DNA of 64,000 bases from Sipunculus nudus (taxonomy: Eukaryota; Annelida; Sipuncula; Golfingiida; Sipunculidae). How positions within the stretch are numbered: position 1 is the first letter of the stretch; each line of letters opens with the position of its first letter. The translations under genes were made by a program, and so were the position numbers. Of this stretch, positions 46,750 through 59,609 are shown piece by piece. The notes under the pieces were generated by a model that worked only from the letters and a program-made list of their open reading frames with translations, had not been told where the DNA came from and did not search any database. The stretch is from contig CM049308.1 in assembly GCA_026874595.1 (NCBI GenBank), positions 91,765,624-91,829,623 on the forward strand, read 5' to 3'.

Positions 46750-49700
46750 CAGCTCACTGGCTGAATATCCTATGTGCCCAGGGCCCTAAGCAAACCACTT
46801 CTGGGGCAATTCTCTCTGAGCCTGTGGCCTGTTCAGACGGATACAGGGTGATGAGCTGTCACTCAAAACAAAATGAACATGATTGGCTCCATGTATTCCT
46901 CCCTTGGCTATGTCTTCCAGCACAAGTTCTCATCTGATTGGACAAAAATACAGTGCTCCCCTCTGGGGTAGCAATTTAGGATATGAGGTCATAACAACAG
47001 CGCTTTCAATATAGGTAGTAGGCCTATAGTTAAAGCGCTGTGTAAAGAGCGTATATACATGTTAGACATGTACTTGAAAAGTAATGGTCAAGCATTGAAG
47101 CATTATACCTGGTGTAATCCCATTTCACAGGTTTGCATTAGGCCTGTAGGCCTTGTATTTTTTTTTAAATGTTCCTGAAATCATTGATTACATCACCTTT
47201 GATGCTAATCTTAATTTAAAAAATTCTTAAATCATTCATTTTATCACCTTTTATAATTTAATCTCCTCCAGATTAACAAACCAGATTGAATTGAACTTTG
47301 AATTAATAGGGAAACAACAGTGTGGTATTCATATCTTATTTATTGATATAAATAAACTTATTAACTTCTAAAAATTATGAACCTTCCAGGAGCAAAAAAT
47401 CAAATTTCTTGTTTCCACAGTTCCTAGGAATCTAAGGTTCAGGGTAACTGTAAAGTCAATGTGTTCTTGGAATTCTCCAGGTGCAAAATCAAGTCGCTTG
47501 CTTGGGGTTCTGATATTGAGTGGTTCCCCATTGCTCTGTGCTGTATGAACTTGGCCTTACCACAGAGTCGGATTTAACTTCAATAACATTATCATTGCTC
47601 ATTAAAATAAACCAAGTAGATAACACTGACTGGTTTGTGTGTTTCTTGAGACCAGTTTGATTTATGATTCTAGGTGTTGTTGAGTAACTAGCATATTTGA
47701 CTACTGATCAGGTACACTGAGAAGAGGGTAAAATCCAATTATAGCAAGGTACAGATCTGTTAATATCCATAATGAAAGCCATGGAATATTCATTGGTTGT
47801 CTGTTTTGGGTAGCTGTTGGCCACAATCTCTATTGGTATTTATAAAAGCTAAATTTTCAGGGTTTTTATATGTAAAGCAAAATGACTGATAAAATGGTGG
47901 TTGAGTATTTTTGAATCTCTGGCCAGTCAAATATATGATGTCCAAATGCTTGAGACTGATTGGAGAGGGGGATTTTGGCTGAAATTCACTCAGGCCAGAA
48001 TTTTCAGAAGCCTCCATACAATCCTCCATTTTCTTGCCTTTGCCTGGAAGAATTAACAAATTGTTTGAGAAAAGTGTTATAACAGAATTTAGTCATAAAG
48101 TTGGCCAAGAAGGCTTGAATTTCAGGTTTTTTGTTGATATTTTGGAGGAAAGGCTCAGGTGATGTAGGAATGACTAGGATGACCTTCAAGCATGGACTGT
48201 CACCCACTGTTGTAAAATGATTCCAGAAACAAGAGTACGGTGTTTTCTTCATTCTTTCAGGCAAGCTCTGGCTTGTACCAAGGTATGAACCTGGCTGTCA
48301 CTCAGGCAATGGAAATGACAGTCTTTGTAATAAGCAGAATCCATGCAGGTCTAATCTTTAGTGTTGTAGTAAGTGTAGACCAGAAGTGACTGACTCGGGT
48401 GTACACTTTAGGTAAAGGAGGCTCACTGTAATATAGGAATTCTAACTAAGTGGTCAAAAGGTGTAAAAAATACACCCGGTGATTAACCCAACAAAAATAG
48501 GAAGTCACTGATATATTGTATGTGAAATGCAATCAGGGTAAAAATGTTTTTATATATTTTTTTTTTATCCCAATTTTTCTATATTTTTGATTGTAAAGTT
48601 TATTGATGTTCTATTTCAACCTGCGGGTTTTCTGAACCTTCTTGCATGTGAATTAATCCACATATTTTGACTTGTTGGTTTTATTTACAGCTAACATTTA
48701 TATTTTAGTGATGGACAAAACATAACTCTCACACACTTGGTAATTGATGGTTGGATGTTTCATGGTATGCTTGCAGTGAAAATAGCCCTGTAACATCAAT
48801 CATCAATAAAAAGAGATAAAATAGTTTTACCCTAGATTTGCTCACCATTCATATAAATATGTATTTGTTAAAAATTACATATATATACATATATCAGTTG
48901 CAATATATCCCTGTTATTGATTGCTGAGCATAGGCTTAGCATCAATATTTCATTAAACAATTTTAATTTACTTCAATGTGTTATTCATGTTTAAAATTTC
49001 TATATTTGTTATAATGTATCAGGTTACAACACAAAATTACATGTCTACACATATATTTGTAGCGGTGACTAGGAAAATTTATATGCCCTAAGTGACTGCT
49101 AGGCCCAAATATATATAGTGTGTGTGTGAACATGGACACTTTTTGGATATGACTCAGACAGCAAATGCGTTTCCATTGTCATTACAAACATCTGGATACA
49201 GTTATCATAAACTACCAGTGTGTTAATAAAATTTGTACATTTTCATGTTTTTGAATTTTTGGGCAACCAATTTCTGCTTGCGCTTAAAATCTCATGATCT
49301 TCCATTGATAACTTATGTGACAAGTTAGTTCCTATTTACGGTTGAGTGATGCTGATAATAACCCAAGATACACAAATAACAGACGGGTGACCCTGCATGA
49401 GCTTAAAGATCCATGGATCTCCTGTTAATCATTCATGTGGCATGCATGTTCCCAGGTATGGCAGAGTGATGTCATATCATGACACAAGGTCATCAGTAAC
49501 TGCATGGTGATTCTAAAGCCATCTTTGATGTAAAACATCAATAAAAATCTTGGTATGTCACTTCTTTTACTGCCCTTGAACTATGGGGCACAGAAAACAT
49601 GCCAGAGCTCTCTGAATATAAATGGGCCACAAAAAGTAAATTTATAAACCAGCAGCAGATGCTGAATCATCATGGTGTCTCAGAAATATATGTCCATGCT

Positions 49701-51250
49701 GTCTTTCTCCCCTTTGAATATCATATCCAGCACAAAGATAGCAGGATTTCTCAAAGCATATCTTTGTGAGAGATTACATGTGTGCTTCAGTGGGATTTTT
49801 TTTTTGACAAATGGCATATGTACTCTGTTTGATTTTTTAATGTCATATAGAGATTTTAACAACATTAATGATAGAATATTGAACATTATAGACTTATTAA
49901 AAGCACATGTTTTTATGACTACAAGGATTAAGAAAAATATGAGTGAGCAGTAAATTGAAAGCATTTTAATTCCAGTTATCAAATATTATTTTTTTACCTG
50001 TCATATCCATGTCGGCTAATATTCTTTATCTTCTGTATTATAAGGCTGCTTGCTGGAGTTTTATGTAATTACTTTCTTAATTTTTGGAAACATATGCAAC
50101 TTAGTTGAAATGTACAGACAGTAGTGATGTGCCAATTAATTGACTCCATCAGTGATTTATCATTTTCTTTTATGAACAGTCATACTGGTTGTCATAAACA
50201 ATTATGTATGCTCATGCAAAGGAGTCATAATATCTAAAAATAAATAAACAGCGAACAACTTTAAAATTGATCTTCAATCAGCAGACAAGTGTCAACTACT
50301 TGGCCATTATTTTATATTACCATAAACCATGTGTCTTTTCTAAGTGGCCATTTAAACTTGACTGACTGTCTGCCATTGTTCATATACAAATCAGATAAAA
50401 CCTTGGGATGTGTTTGAATACTGTGATAATATAGCCCAGAGCTGTGTTAGCCACACAAGTAGTTGCTGACTTGGACAAAAAGACGGCTGACTAAAGTAGT
50501 AAGTCAAGTTTCTTGGCTTTACTTGGGTTGTAATGTATCTGCTACATGGCTTAAACCGACCTGAAAGCCTATCCATTTGACAAAGTTATGAAGTAGACAT
50601 ACCTGTTTTATTTAAACAAGCTGTCCATATTATGTGTGACATATTGCATCCATTTTACATTTACTAGTTTGTAATTAAATATTGAGTTAGTTTATATATT
50701 GAGGTGGTTTCATAAGGCAATACCCTCATACTCAAACAATCACACAGTTTCCTTTCAGCAACAATTAACAAAAAATAACAAAATCTGAACATTTGTTTTG
50801 GGCATTTTTAATTATTTAAGATTTATCTTTTTGAATTAATTTTTTCTCAAGTCAAAATGAGCTGCAGAAAATCAGCTCACTTCGGCTTAATGAAATATCA
50901 GCAGTGCCTTCTGATAAACTGGGCTCAGCTTGATCTTAAATTGGCTGGCAGTGGTGCCGAGCTCTATACAATAACAATTTATTGATTCTTTACGTGAATA
51001 AGGACTTAATTCTATTAGCATATTTACAGAAATATAGAAGGTCTATAAAATGATTGCTCATCGGTCATTTTTTTTTCAATCATGGAACATGATTTTATCA
51101 CCAATTCCTACCACTAATTGGGAATCAGTAACATTAGATTGTTTATAATAATAAGACTGCTGCATGAAAATGCACTGGGGAAGCACCATCTTGCAACACA
51201 CACAGCTTGAAAATGAAGTGGGATAAATATGCAGTGACTCAGATGGTTCT
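46750..51250. other. Gene-free stretch
   Basis: About 4.5 kb, mostly AT-rich. Two overlapping minus-strand frames at 47790-48264 are interrupted by an acceptor-like TTAATTCTTCCAG|G (first exon base 48043, minus). The frame after it begins KGKKMEDCMEASENSG, but no matching donor or protein family was found, so no exon is called. Confidence 0.35.
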
Positions 51251-51253
51251 TTC

Positions 51254-51349
51254 ATGAATGGCTGGAACGGAACTTCTTCCCAAGTTACAGTCAATGCCTC
51301 TGAAGAAGATCAGGGGCTTTCTTACGACCGTGAATGCTTCCTTCGTTAA
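51254..51349 (+). other. Short ORF with N-glycosylation-like sites, unrecognised
   Basis: An ATG at 51254 encodes 31 residues starting MNGWNGTSSQVTVNASEEDQ. It has two N-x-S/T sequons and ends at TAA (51347-51349). The same frame resumes open for about 29 codons after the stop. A different frame over the same bases is open from 51258 to 51614. The composition resembles an extracellular N-terminus, but 31 codons is too little to claim a gene. A decayed exon or chance are the alternatives. Confidence 0.12.
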
Positions 51350-51463
51350 CAAGACGACTTCCAGCATGAGCTTTCCAAGAACGGTTCATGCATGTTTTGT
51401 TGTTGTTTGTATGAATTCCTCTGTCCATGCACGTGTTGACAAAGGTGTAAACCTCGTATTTTG

Positions 51464-51473
51464 CCCCCCCCCC
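51464..51473. repeat. C10 homopolymer
   Basis: Ten consecutive C followed by GCAG. Confidence 0.9.
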
Positions 51474-51773
51474 GCAGTTGTTCTTCCCATCACTAGATGC
51501 TATTTTCATCCATTGACATTTCCAGAGAGTACTATGGAGGGCAGAACGAGTAACTCACACACTACGAGTGGCCTGTTTTCTCGTCAAGTTTTTGGCTCTG
51601 TAGTACTGTTGTGATCACCGAGACGGAAGGAAGGTTAACACTCAGGTCTCACATACCCTAAAATTAATCAGTCACAGCAGGTAATGTAAACCCAGGTACG
51701 GCTGGCCGGGCTCTTACGGCAGCTTTACTGTGTGTGATCCTGACAGTGGGGTAAAACTGGATTGTCTTAATGA

Positions 51774-52079
51774 GGGCCAGTGAAGAAAGAGGGTCTTAGC
51801 ATTATATGCAGAGCTGCCCAAATCATCTTCAGCTTCACCACAGTGAACGAAAAATCAGGATTACCCCTGACAGGAGCAGACAGGAGGAACAACATTCTGG
51901 GATTTTCGTATCTGTCTTTCATAACAGAAAGCATAACCAGCTCCAGCTACCCTTCCAACAGCATGAATGAAAACTTGGCTTTGTGTAAACTCCAGCCAGA
52001 CTCTTATTGCTGTTACAAAATATTTATTTTCTCCATTGTAATCATCAGCCTTCTGTTGTTTATGTATTTTGTGTTATAA
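51774..52079 (+). other. Open frame with C-terminal hydrophobic segment, unrecognised
   Basis: Open after an in-frame TGA at 51771-51773 to a TAA at 52079. Codon use looks more natural than in other frames of this window. The last ~20 residues (KIFIFSIVIISLLLFMYFVL) would make one membrane segment, like a tail anchor. There is no ATG until about two thirds of the way in, and the upstream acceptor (GAGGGCCAG|TG) lacks a good pyrimidine tract. I recognise no family. Confidence 0.12.
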
Positions 52080-55000
52080 TAATGCAGGGGTTTTTATTCA
52101 TATTTTTTAAAGTGGTAACTCTGTAGGTAAAACATACAGATGAAACTGAAACTAATAAACTTGTGTTTATTTCTGTGTGCAATTATACACTGTCCATTAC
52201 AATATTTCTTCATGAAACATTTGATGATGGAAGCTTTTGTTTATTGGAACTGGGTCTGTTTGTGTTACATATAAAAACACATTTGTTTTTGTTTTACATA
52301 GAATGATAAATGAGGAACTTGTATCTTGTATTTGAGACTAATACTTTCTATATATCTGTAGTCTTGAAAGTACAATGATACAGAACAAGAAGGTGATAGA
52401 CAGACAGTCAACTTGTACCTTCACCCTTAAGATTTAATATGGACATGTTTATCACAGCAAATCAGTGTTACTTGATTAATAGGCCAGATTAAAGTTTAAT
52501 AAAAAGAGCCATGGTGATTATTAATTGTTTTGTAGTTAAGAGGTACCTCAATCATGCATACACATGTAGCTCTGCCAAGGCTGAAGATTTTAAGGCCTCG
52601 GAAAGAAAGTGAACTTCATTATCCTGAATATTTGTACTTTGTTTCAAAACTTGGCCCATGCTATAATGAGTCCACATATTTCTGCAAGATCATCCATCAG
52701 ACTGACAGGATCCATGATTTTAAAATTCAGGAGAATTCATAGAAAATCCATGCAGAGTAATAATAATTTTGGGGTTGAAGTGGACGACTCACAGAAGATG
52801 GAGCTGTCTGATTTTTTCAAATTAATTCAGTGTGGTTTTTTTTTTCTGCTCCAAAGAGCCACCACTGATCCTGTGGTTTTCATTTTAAGAGTGAATTTTG
52901 CTCATCAGGACTTGTCTGCAAGTCCTTCAGAACATTGCTCTTCAAGAGACAGATTTTGCTAATTGAAAGATTTGTCAGTCTGTGAACATGGGATCAGTCT
53001 GATCCCCCAATCATGACTAGACAAGCTAGACATATCATGCAATATTGACTGCCAGCCTGTTTACAGACCATTATCCCTGTTTAATTTGTTCATTTGTCCT
53101 CTGAACCTTCCAAGGCCAAGAACACTTTGCATGCCAGCATTTGGATAAAAAATGATGCTGAACACTGTTAATTACACATCATCCTTAGCTTCTTCAGTTC
53201 TTTATGTCCATTAATCTAAATATTTAAAGACATCAGACTCAAATTGCGGCAGTTACAACAATTACCTGATGTAGATTTGTTTCAACCTGTCTTTCTTTAC
53301 TTTGAAGTCATTAGTTGTCAGTTTTCACTGAGAAATAAACATCAAAGGCTAGGCCTAATTGACTCGGCCAGGAAATTAACCTTTATGACTGATTGGTTCT
53401 TTGGAGACATGGCGTCAGATCTGAGAATGACATATGCAGATGTCACAAAGGAAGCTCTCAGGTTGTTGGCTGCTTTATTCTTTTGTTGAAGCTTGTTTGT
53501 ACATTGTGCTTACATTTTCATTTTATTTTAATCTCAGACTTTCTAAATTGTAGTAATTTTCTTGCTACAGTTTCAGCTTTCACCAATCAGGTGTTTTGGA
53601 TAGACTGAAGCATTTCCTTAAATATTTCCTGTTCTAAATAGTTGCAAAAGTTTCGTTTCATACTGCCATCCAGATTTCCAACAGTGTCAATCTATCTTAC
53701 TCTTACATAATCTGTGTTCACATAAAAGGGAATCTTCGACATATCCTGGAACTCCTCAAAAGTCCTGGAATTCAGTTGCATTCTTGAGTGTCCATTTATA
53801 TTATAGAATTCACAAAAACATATCATGTCTGAATCTTCTGGAAATCACTGAATATCTGGCGAAGCTGTTGACAACTGATTCCACAATTTGCACAGCTGGC
53901 AAACTGGTGTTGTATAAACCAGTCAGAGAGCTCCAGTTGTAAACTACCTACTGATGACATGACCTATTGACTTTTAGATCTCTTCACTCTATACCATAGG
54001 GTTCACGGCATGTAAATATACTCTATAGAATTCCTGAAAATTTATGTTTTGACCAGAAAATCTGGGAAAATTATGGCAAATTTTACAGTTTCTTAAACAT
54101 TTGGTGAACCAATCTAGAAAGTGGGGTTAGGTGTGGTGCTGGGTTAAGTGATCTGTTCATTGTAAAGAAAATCAGTGGACAGAATGAGATTAAGGTGAAA
54201 TAAATATTTGGTGCCTGGACACACTTTTTCTCTGTTTCCACAGGTGATGTTATCCAGGCATGGTTGTGTTAGTGTTCAGAGAGAGGCAGAAAGCTCCAAG
54301 AAAACCAGTGCTTATTCACAAACATGTGCCAGCATTGACGATGAACACCATCCGCAGAAGCCAGGTAAACATCATTGAGAGATGGCACTGATAAGCCTTA
54401 GTGTTGTTTAACACTCGGTAAATATTGGCTCTGAGACTCCGAGGAAGGGAGAATATGATATGCATGTTCCAGGGCCATTTGGCATAATCAGTTATTAGCA
54501 TCTATTATTTAAATGATTACTAATATTACTTTTTTATGGTGTTGCTGTTTATCTGATAACATGTCACATATATTTTAAAACAACAGCAGTGTTTATTAAA
54601 TCAGAATGAAGGAAAATAAATATTTATAATCAAATAGTATGTGCACAATGTGTTTTAACCAGATAAATTTCACCAATTGATGCTTATTGAAAGATTTTAT
54701 TGAATTCACTGACTTTTAAATGCTTAAAAGGTAACTTACTGGTTTGAAATCAAACCCATATCTTTGAACAATTGTTAGAAATTATAATTTTTAATTAATC
54801 TGAAGAACAATGTTATTACAACATAACCTGCTGTCCCTTGCACTGATGTTTTATGACCCTCTAGGTCATTGATCTCTTACAAAAAAGATAAATAAATAAG
54901 TACAGCTGTTGCTGATTTGTTGTAAACCATGTTACCTCCATTGCAATTGGCAACTCTGGGATGATGCAATATCCTCTGGCCCATCTGGGGCAGAGAAGAA

Positions 55001-56937
55001 TCAACAAGCTTGCAAAATATGTTATCATTATGATGACTTTCATTTCTATCATTATAATAAAGTTTCACTGGGCATTTCTTTGGTGGAATAGACAATAACA
55101 CCTGCAGTGGTTCAGACATTGGATATTGGAGCTGAATGTCCATTTAAATCTTGCAAGAGCCTTCTGGTGAAAAACTGAGAAGTACTGACAGAGCTTTAGA
55201 CAATTGCTTTAAATCATGAACAAGTTTTGGGCCATTTCCTATCCCATATATAAAAAAACTTAAATTCCTGAAGGCAGACTAAAAGTTTAATTAAAATATG
55301 AGTTAGTTACAGTGTAAATGGATTGAATTTTATATTTTCAGAAATTTATTTTATATTAGTACCATGAATTTTTCATTGATTTGGTTGAATTGACGTAGTC
55401 CTAGAATGAAACCTCTGAATTCTACTAATTTGGCAAATTGGGCATGGTCCATAAAAAATGTTATTGTGCTCTTTAACTTTGCAGATACAAGTCCCCTTGC
55501 CACTACACTCTCTGCAAACAGATTCTTGCCTGGACCCTGTCTTCGCTGTCCTTTTTATGTCACATCTCGCTCCTTTATAGAACCATGACAGGTTTATTCC
55601 TGCTCATTCTGCTCATTGGGCTGCCATTTTGTATATACACTTAAACCAAGATGTCACAGGTGGCATGTTAAAATTATGGGTAACCTGCTGGTCTGAGTAA
55701 TCCAAAAGAATCATTGTTCTCCTGATCAGTGTTATGTGGAAAGAAGCCCAGAATAATTTGTGAATCACTGACTTGAATCAAATCAATATAATTTTAATCT
55801 CCAAATGTAGACACTGATTAACCTAACAGGGCTTTCAGCAATGTTGAAGAAAGTATCTGTGATGCTTGAATTCTTTTGACACTCAGTTCCAGATGTCCAA
55901 ACATCCGATCTAACGAGCAAATTTGACTTACAAAGAGGACCAAAGCTGGCTCTTGGAGCAGTCTTGTACCATTACAGATTTCCTCAAACAATTGTGTAAA
56001 CACTGCGCTGTTAACTGTCAAGCTTTCCCTTATATCAGTTAAGCATATAATGCCATATATCATCATATAATCATATGGTGATAATGATGTAAAATGCAAA
56101 AAAAAAATCTATTTTAGAAAACCCTTCAGACTTTGCACATATTTCATCTACTTGGGACACTCAAAAATCCTAGTTGAATCCAAAATTTTGGCCTTATCTT
56201 CCCAGATGCTACAATTTTTCTCCCGATGGAAAGCTCTGTATGTAATTTAAATCTTCCATTGATCAAGCGTTTTCAAGCCTGCTTGGCATTCAGAGCCACA
56301 TGTCACATAAATGAAACATGGTGAAGCTTTTTGGTCACACATTCTGAAGAACAAAAACTTTTATTGTGGAATGGATTTTTTTTTTAAATACATAAACTGT
56401 TGTTCAGTTCTATAAACACACTTCCTAAAGTACAAACCCTTTATGCTGAATCTAATGTTTCCTTAGTTGAGTCAGTGAAACAAAAGCCAGAGGCCTACAA
56501 TTAATCCCTATTGGGTTATTAATTGTGATAGTATAATCATGCCCCAGGGGATATGTCAATGTTTTGTACCAGACACTACAGATACTGGACTTATGAGGGT
56601 ATCTGCTGTTCCAGTCAGGCTGCCTGAGCTGTCCTGGATGATCTATGGCAGTATTCTGGACTGTATCATCAGGGTGTAGGCTTTGTGGCCAAGGTGCAGG
56701 ATTTAAAAGCTGAATGCACTCACTTCAGACTTAATACAAAATAATGATACTTTAACAGAACCTCATAGATTCACTCTCATGTCATTTACCTGAATCCTGA
56801 GGCTATAATGTAAACAGTTTTTTTTGTCAAGAAGGCTGGCACTATGAATTTCAAAGAATCCATTGTCATAAAAACATTTTTTTTTTCTGAAATCTGGTCC
56901 TTATTTTACCACATTTGGTCTTATTCAGCCTAGTATT
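52080..56937. other. Gene-free stretch
   Basis: Several frames of 60 to 120 codons occur (52609-52962 plus, 53244-53489 plus, 55818-56099 minus). None has a domain or paired splice sites I can defend. The minus frame at 55818-56099 contains an internal TTT|GTAAGTC donor-like site near 55930, which is suggestive only. Confidence 0.35.
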
Positions 56938-57565
56938 TAGCTCGGCTGACTGTGTCATATGAGCTATAGCAATCACATTTTGTCCCTGTCCATCCGGTTG
57001 TCTGACCATCTGGCCATTAACAGGGACAAATTGTAACTGTTAGATCTAGAAACTAACATCCAGGGAGTTCCTAAGGCAGATCTCCTAGACAACCTGAAAT
57101 AAGGTCATGGTGACCTATATTTTGTGGCCTTCAAGTCAAAAACATGATTTTGAGCACCCAGACAGTCAGATGGGGCACAAATTGTATCTATGAGGCCTAG
57201 AATCCTCTAAAATAACATTCAGGGAGGTCCTAGGCAAATGTCCTTGGAAACCTGAAATTAGGTAGATGTGTCCTATATTATGCGACCTATAGGGAAAATA
57301 TGTCATATGAACAACCTGAATGTCAGATGGGCACAAATTGTATCTGTTAGGCCTAGAATCCTCTAACAACATCCAGGGGGGGTTCTAGGCAGATCTTTTT
57401 GGAAACCGGAAATTGGTCCATGGTGACCTATATTTTGCGACCTATGGACCAAAAATATGATTTTGAGCACCAAAACAGACAGGGTACAAATTTTATCCAT
57501 GTTCCTCGGAACTGTCTATTGTAAAATCCAGGGAGGTCCTGAAATTTTTTATTTTCCATCCGTTT
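56938..57565 (-). repeat. Dispersed ERE-repeat family, copy 4, with internal ~156-bp tandem units
   Basis: In reverse orientation relative to copies 1-3. It begins TTAGCTCGGCTGACTG, then the CCGGTTGTCTGACC region, then four units each opening AACATCCAGGGAGG (57055, 57214, 57368, 57524; periods 159, 154, 156). The first unit holds a perfect AGGTCATGGTGACCT (57102-57116). The third holds GGTCCATGGTGACC; the second is degraded. Local amplification of the palindrome-bearing segment distinguishes this copy. Confidence 0.7.
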
Positions 57566-59132
57566 AACAACTTAGTTTCATTAGCCAAAGGCTCTTCTCA
57601 CAGATGATATGTAACTTTAAGAAATGAAATGAGCACTAAGTCAAATTCAGCTGAGCATCATGGCCCATGGGCCACTTGTTGATATTGATATTTCTCTGTA
57701 TTAGCATCCGTTGCAGAACCCCATGACCCATGTTTCCTTCTTCACTTTGTCAGTACATTAAGACAGAAAATAAAAACTAAATTTTCACATGCATGCCTAT
57801 ACTATTCTGATGAATCAAGAACCTACTATCTAAAATTGTAAAAATAATATCAAGAGAACCAGAATTGCTTTTTATCTAATATATTTATTGTATTTTATAA
57901 AACTACATGTAAAGTAGTTACACTTGGGGACAATTTTGGGAGTCCATTGACTGTTTTTGTAATTAGGACAGTTACCGGTAAGCACCGTTTGCTGAAATAT
58001 TAAAACTAGATATTCTTAAAACATATTCTCATGTAATTGTCTGGTGGACATTTCTGCTTCCCCTAATGTGCCTTAACTTATCATAAATAAATGGCTGTGT
58101 TGCAGGGAATGTGTTAAGAATGTGATCTGAAGGGCTGCTTCTCTGGATGTCACCAGGGACATGCCAACATCTTAAACCCAGGACTGGATGGCCTAGGATG
58201 ACACTTGATTTACAGCACTGATAGGTAGGGTTGCTGGAGAGGACGTTGAAAAAGGAAGTTGAACAAGATCATTGAAGTCCTTACATTAAAAAATACAGGT
58301 CCAACAAAAATGTGTTTGAAAGTAAATTGGAATAGGTAAGACTTCCTGTGTTCTTTGCCATTGACTCTAATAACATAAAACTTTGGTCTGATTAGGTCAT
58401 TGAGGATTGGTTAAGAAAGCACAAGAAATATGTTTGATTTTCTTTATGACACATCAGTGAAAAAGAAACCTATGTCCGTGCTATACAAATATGTGCATCA
58501 ACACACATTCATATCATGGTCCTACTCACTGAAGATATTTATCTCAGATTGCATTACTATTGGCCGATGACCTCTTGTCTGTGATTTCTCCTTCCTACCT
58601 CCACATTAGGGCTTTATTCACTACAAAATCTCACTCTCCCTTTTATCACAGGAGTCCAGACTTAAGTAAGACATATTCACAACTATTTTTGTGGTTTATT
58701 ACAGAACTCAACCTCCTCCCCCACTTATCTGGTGATACACATTAACAGACTTGAAACTGGCATGTTGTGCTGGAAAAAACTATACCCAATGATGCACACA
58801 AAGGTTTTGAGTGAGGTTTGCACTGCTTTCTATCACTCTTGCACAAAGGTTAACTCCAGGTATACAAAAAATGGTACACTTAATTGTGTGGTTTATTTCC
58901 CGTTAAACTACTCACCTGGGCACACTCACCTGAGCAGCCCACCTGCCATGCATACACAGACATCACAAAATAATGTACACATCAGGGGGACAGTGTATAA
59001 CAATGGAGAGTGTATTACTTACCTCCACGCAGATGATCGTGTGGATAAGGTTGCTTCTTTAACAGACTAGGTAGTGCTGTAAATGCCAGATAATACATAC
59101 AAATTACTGATACACTCCGGCGTGTAGTATAA
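57566..59132. other. Gene-free stretch
   Basis: Consecutive plus-strand frames at 58560-58745 and 58732-59070 have no recognisable domains and start at non-ATG codons. Confidence 0.35.
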
Positions 59133-59405
59133 CTAGAGCATAGTGTGTTGACTGTTGATTCAGACAATGAGGTATCAGACGATTGTATTGACCAGATTTA
59201 TAGGAGCCTGGGAACACAAGCAGGTGATTGGCTGGCTAATTCCATTGCTGAATCGGCAAGTTTGATGCCAGAGGAGATATCAATTAATGCTCTGGGCAAT
59301 AAAACCACTTTTTTGGTCCCAAGAGGTTTACTGGAGGAAAATAGCTTCCACAGTGCTTTTGAATTAAACATGCACATGATTCCATTCCTGGCAAGGTTTC
59401 CATGA
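59133..59405 (+). other. Candidate internal exon, unrecognised
   Basis: Open from a TAA at 59130-59132 to the TGA ending at 59405. The translated stretch is acidic and free of low complexity (it includes DCIDQIYRSLGTQAGDWL), which is unusual here. An acceptor-like GTTGATTCAG|AC places a possible exon start at 59164. Donor-like GGCAAG|GTTTCC lies near 59396. There is no ATG at the start, so it would have to be an internal exon. No family recognised. Confidence 0.15.
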
Positions 59406-59572
59406 AATATTTATCTCATGTGCTCTTCCCTCAGTGAGGGTAACACCGGCACCATACAGTGGTTTTACACCATGAAAACATCAGCCTTTCAGATCAGCTG
59501 ACTCAAATTTATGGAACTGCTGCCATGTTTGTTCTAATAGGATAACACTCATTGCTCTCACTCTACCCCAGG

Positions 59573-59573
<1 letters not shown>

Positions 59574-59606
<33 letters not shown>
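59574..59606. repeat. (AT)n microsatellite
   Basis: About 16 AT units with one irregularity near the start. Confidence 0.9.

Positions 59607-59609
<3 letters not shown>

Noticed and set aside
47790-48264. Two overlapping minus frames joined by an acceptor-like site at 48043
   Set aside because: The acceptor looks good but no donor pairs with it, the frames are short and no family is recognised; mentioned only as a note.
58732-59070. Frame containing YLHADD, similar to a reverse-transcriptase YxDD box
   Set aside because: A YxDD catalytic box needs the two Asp after Y-x, and no other reverse-transcriptase motifs occur around it.
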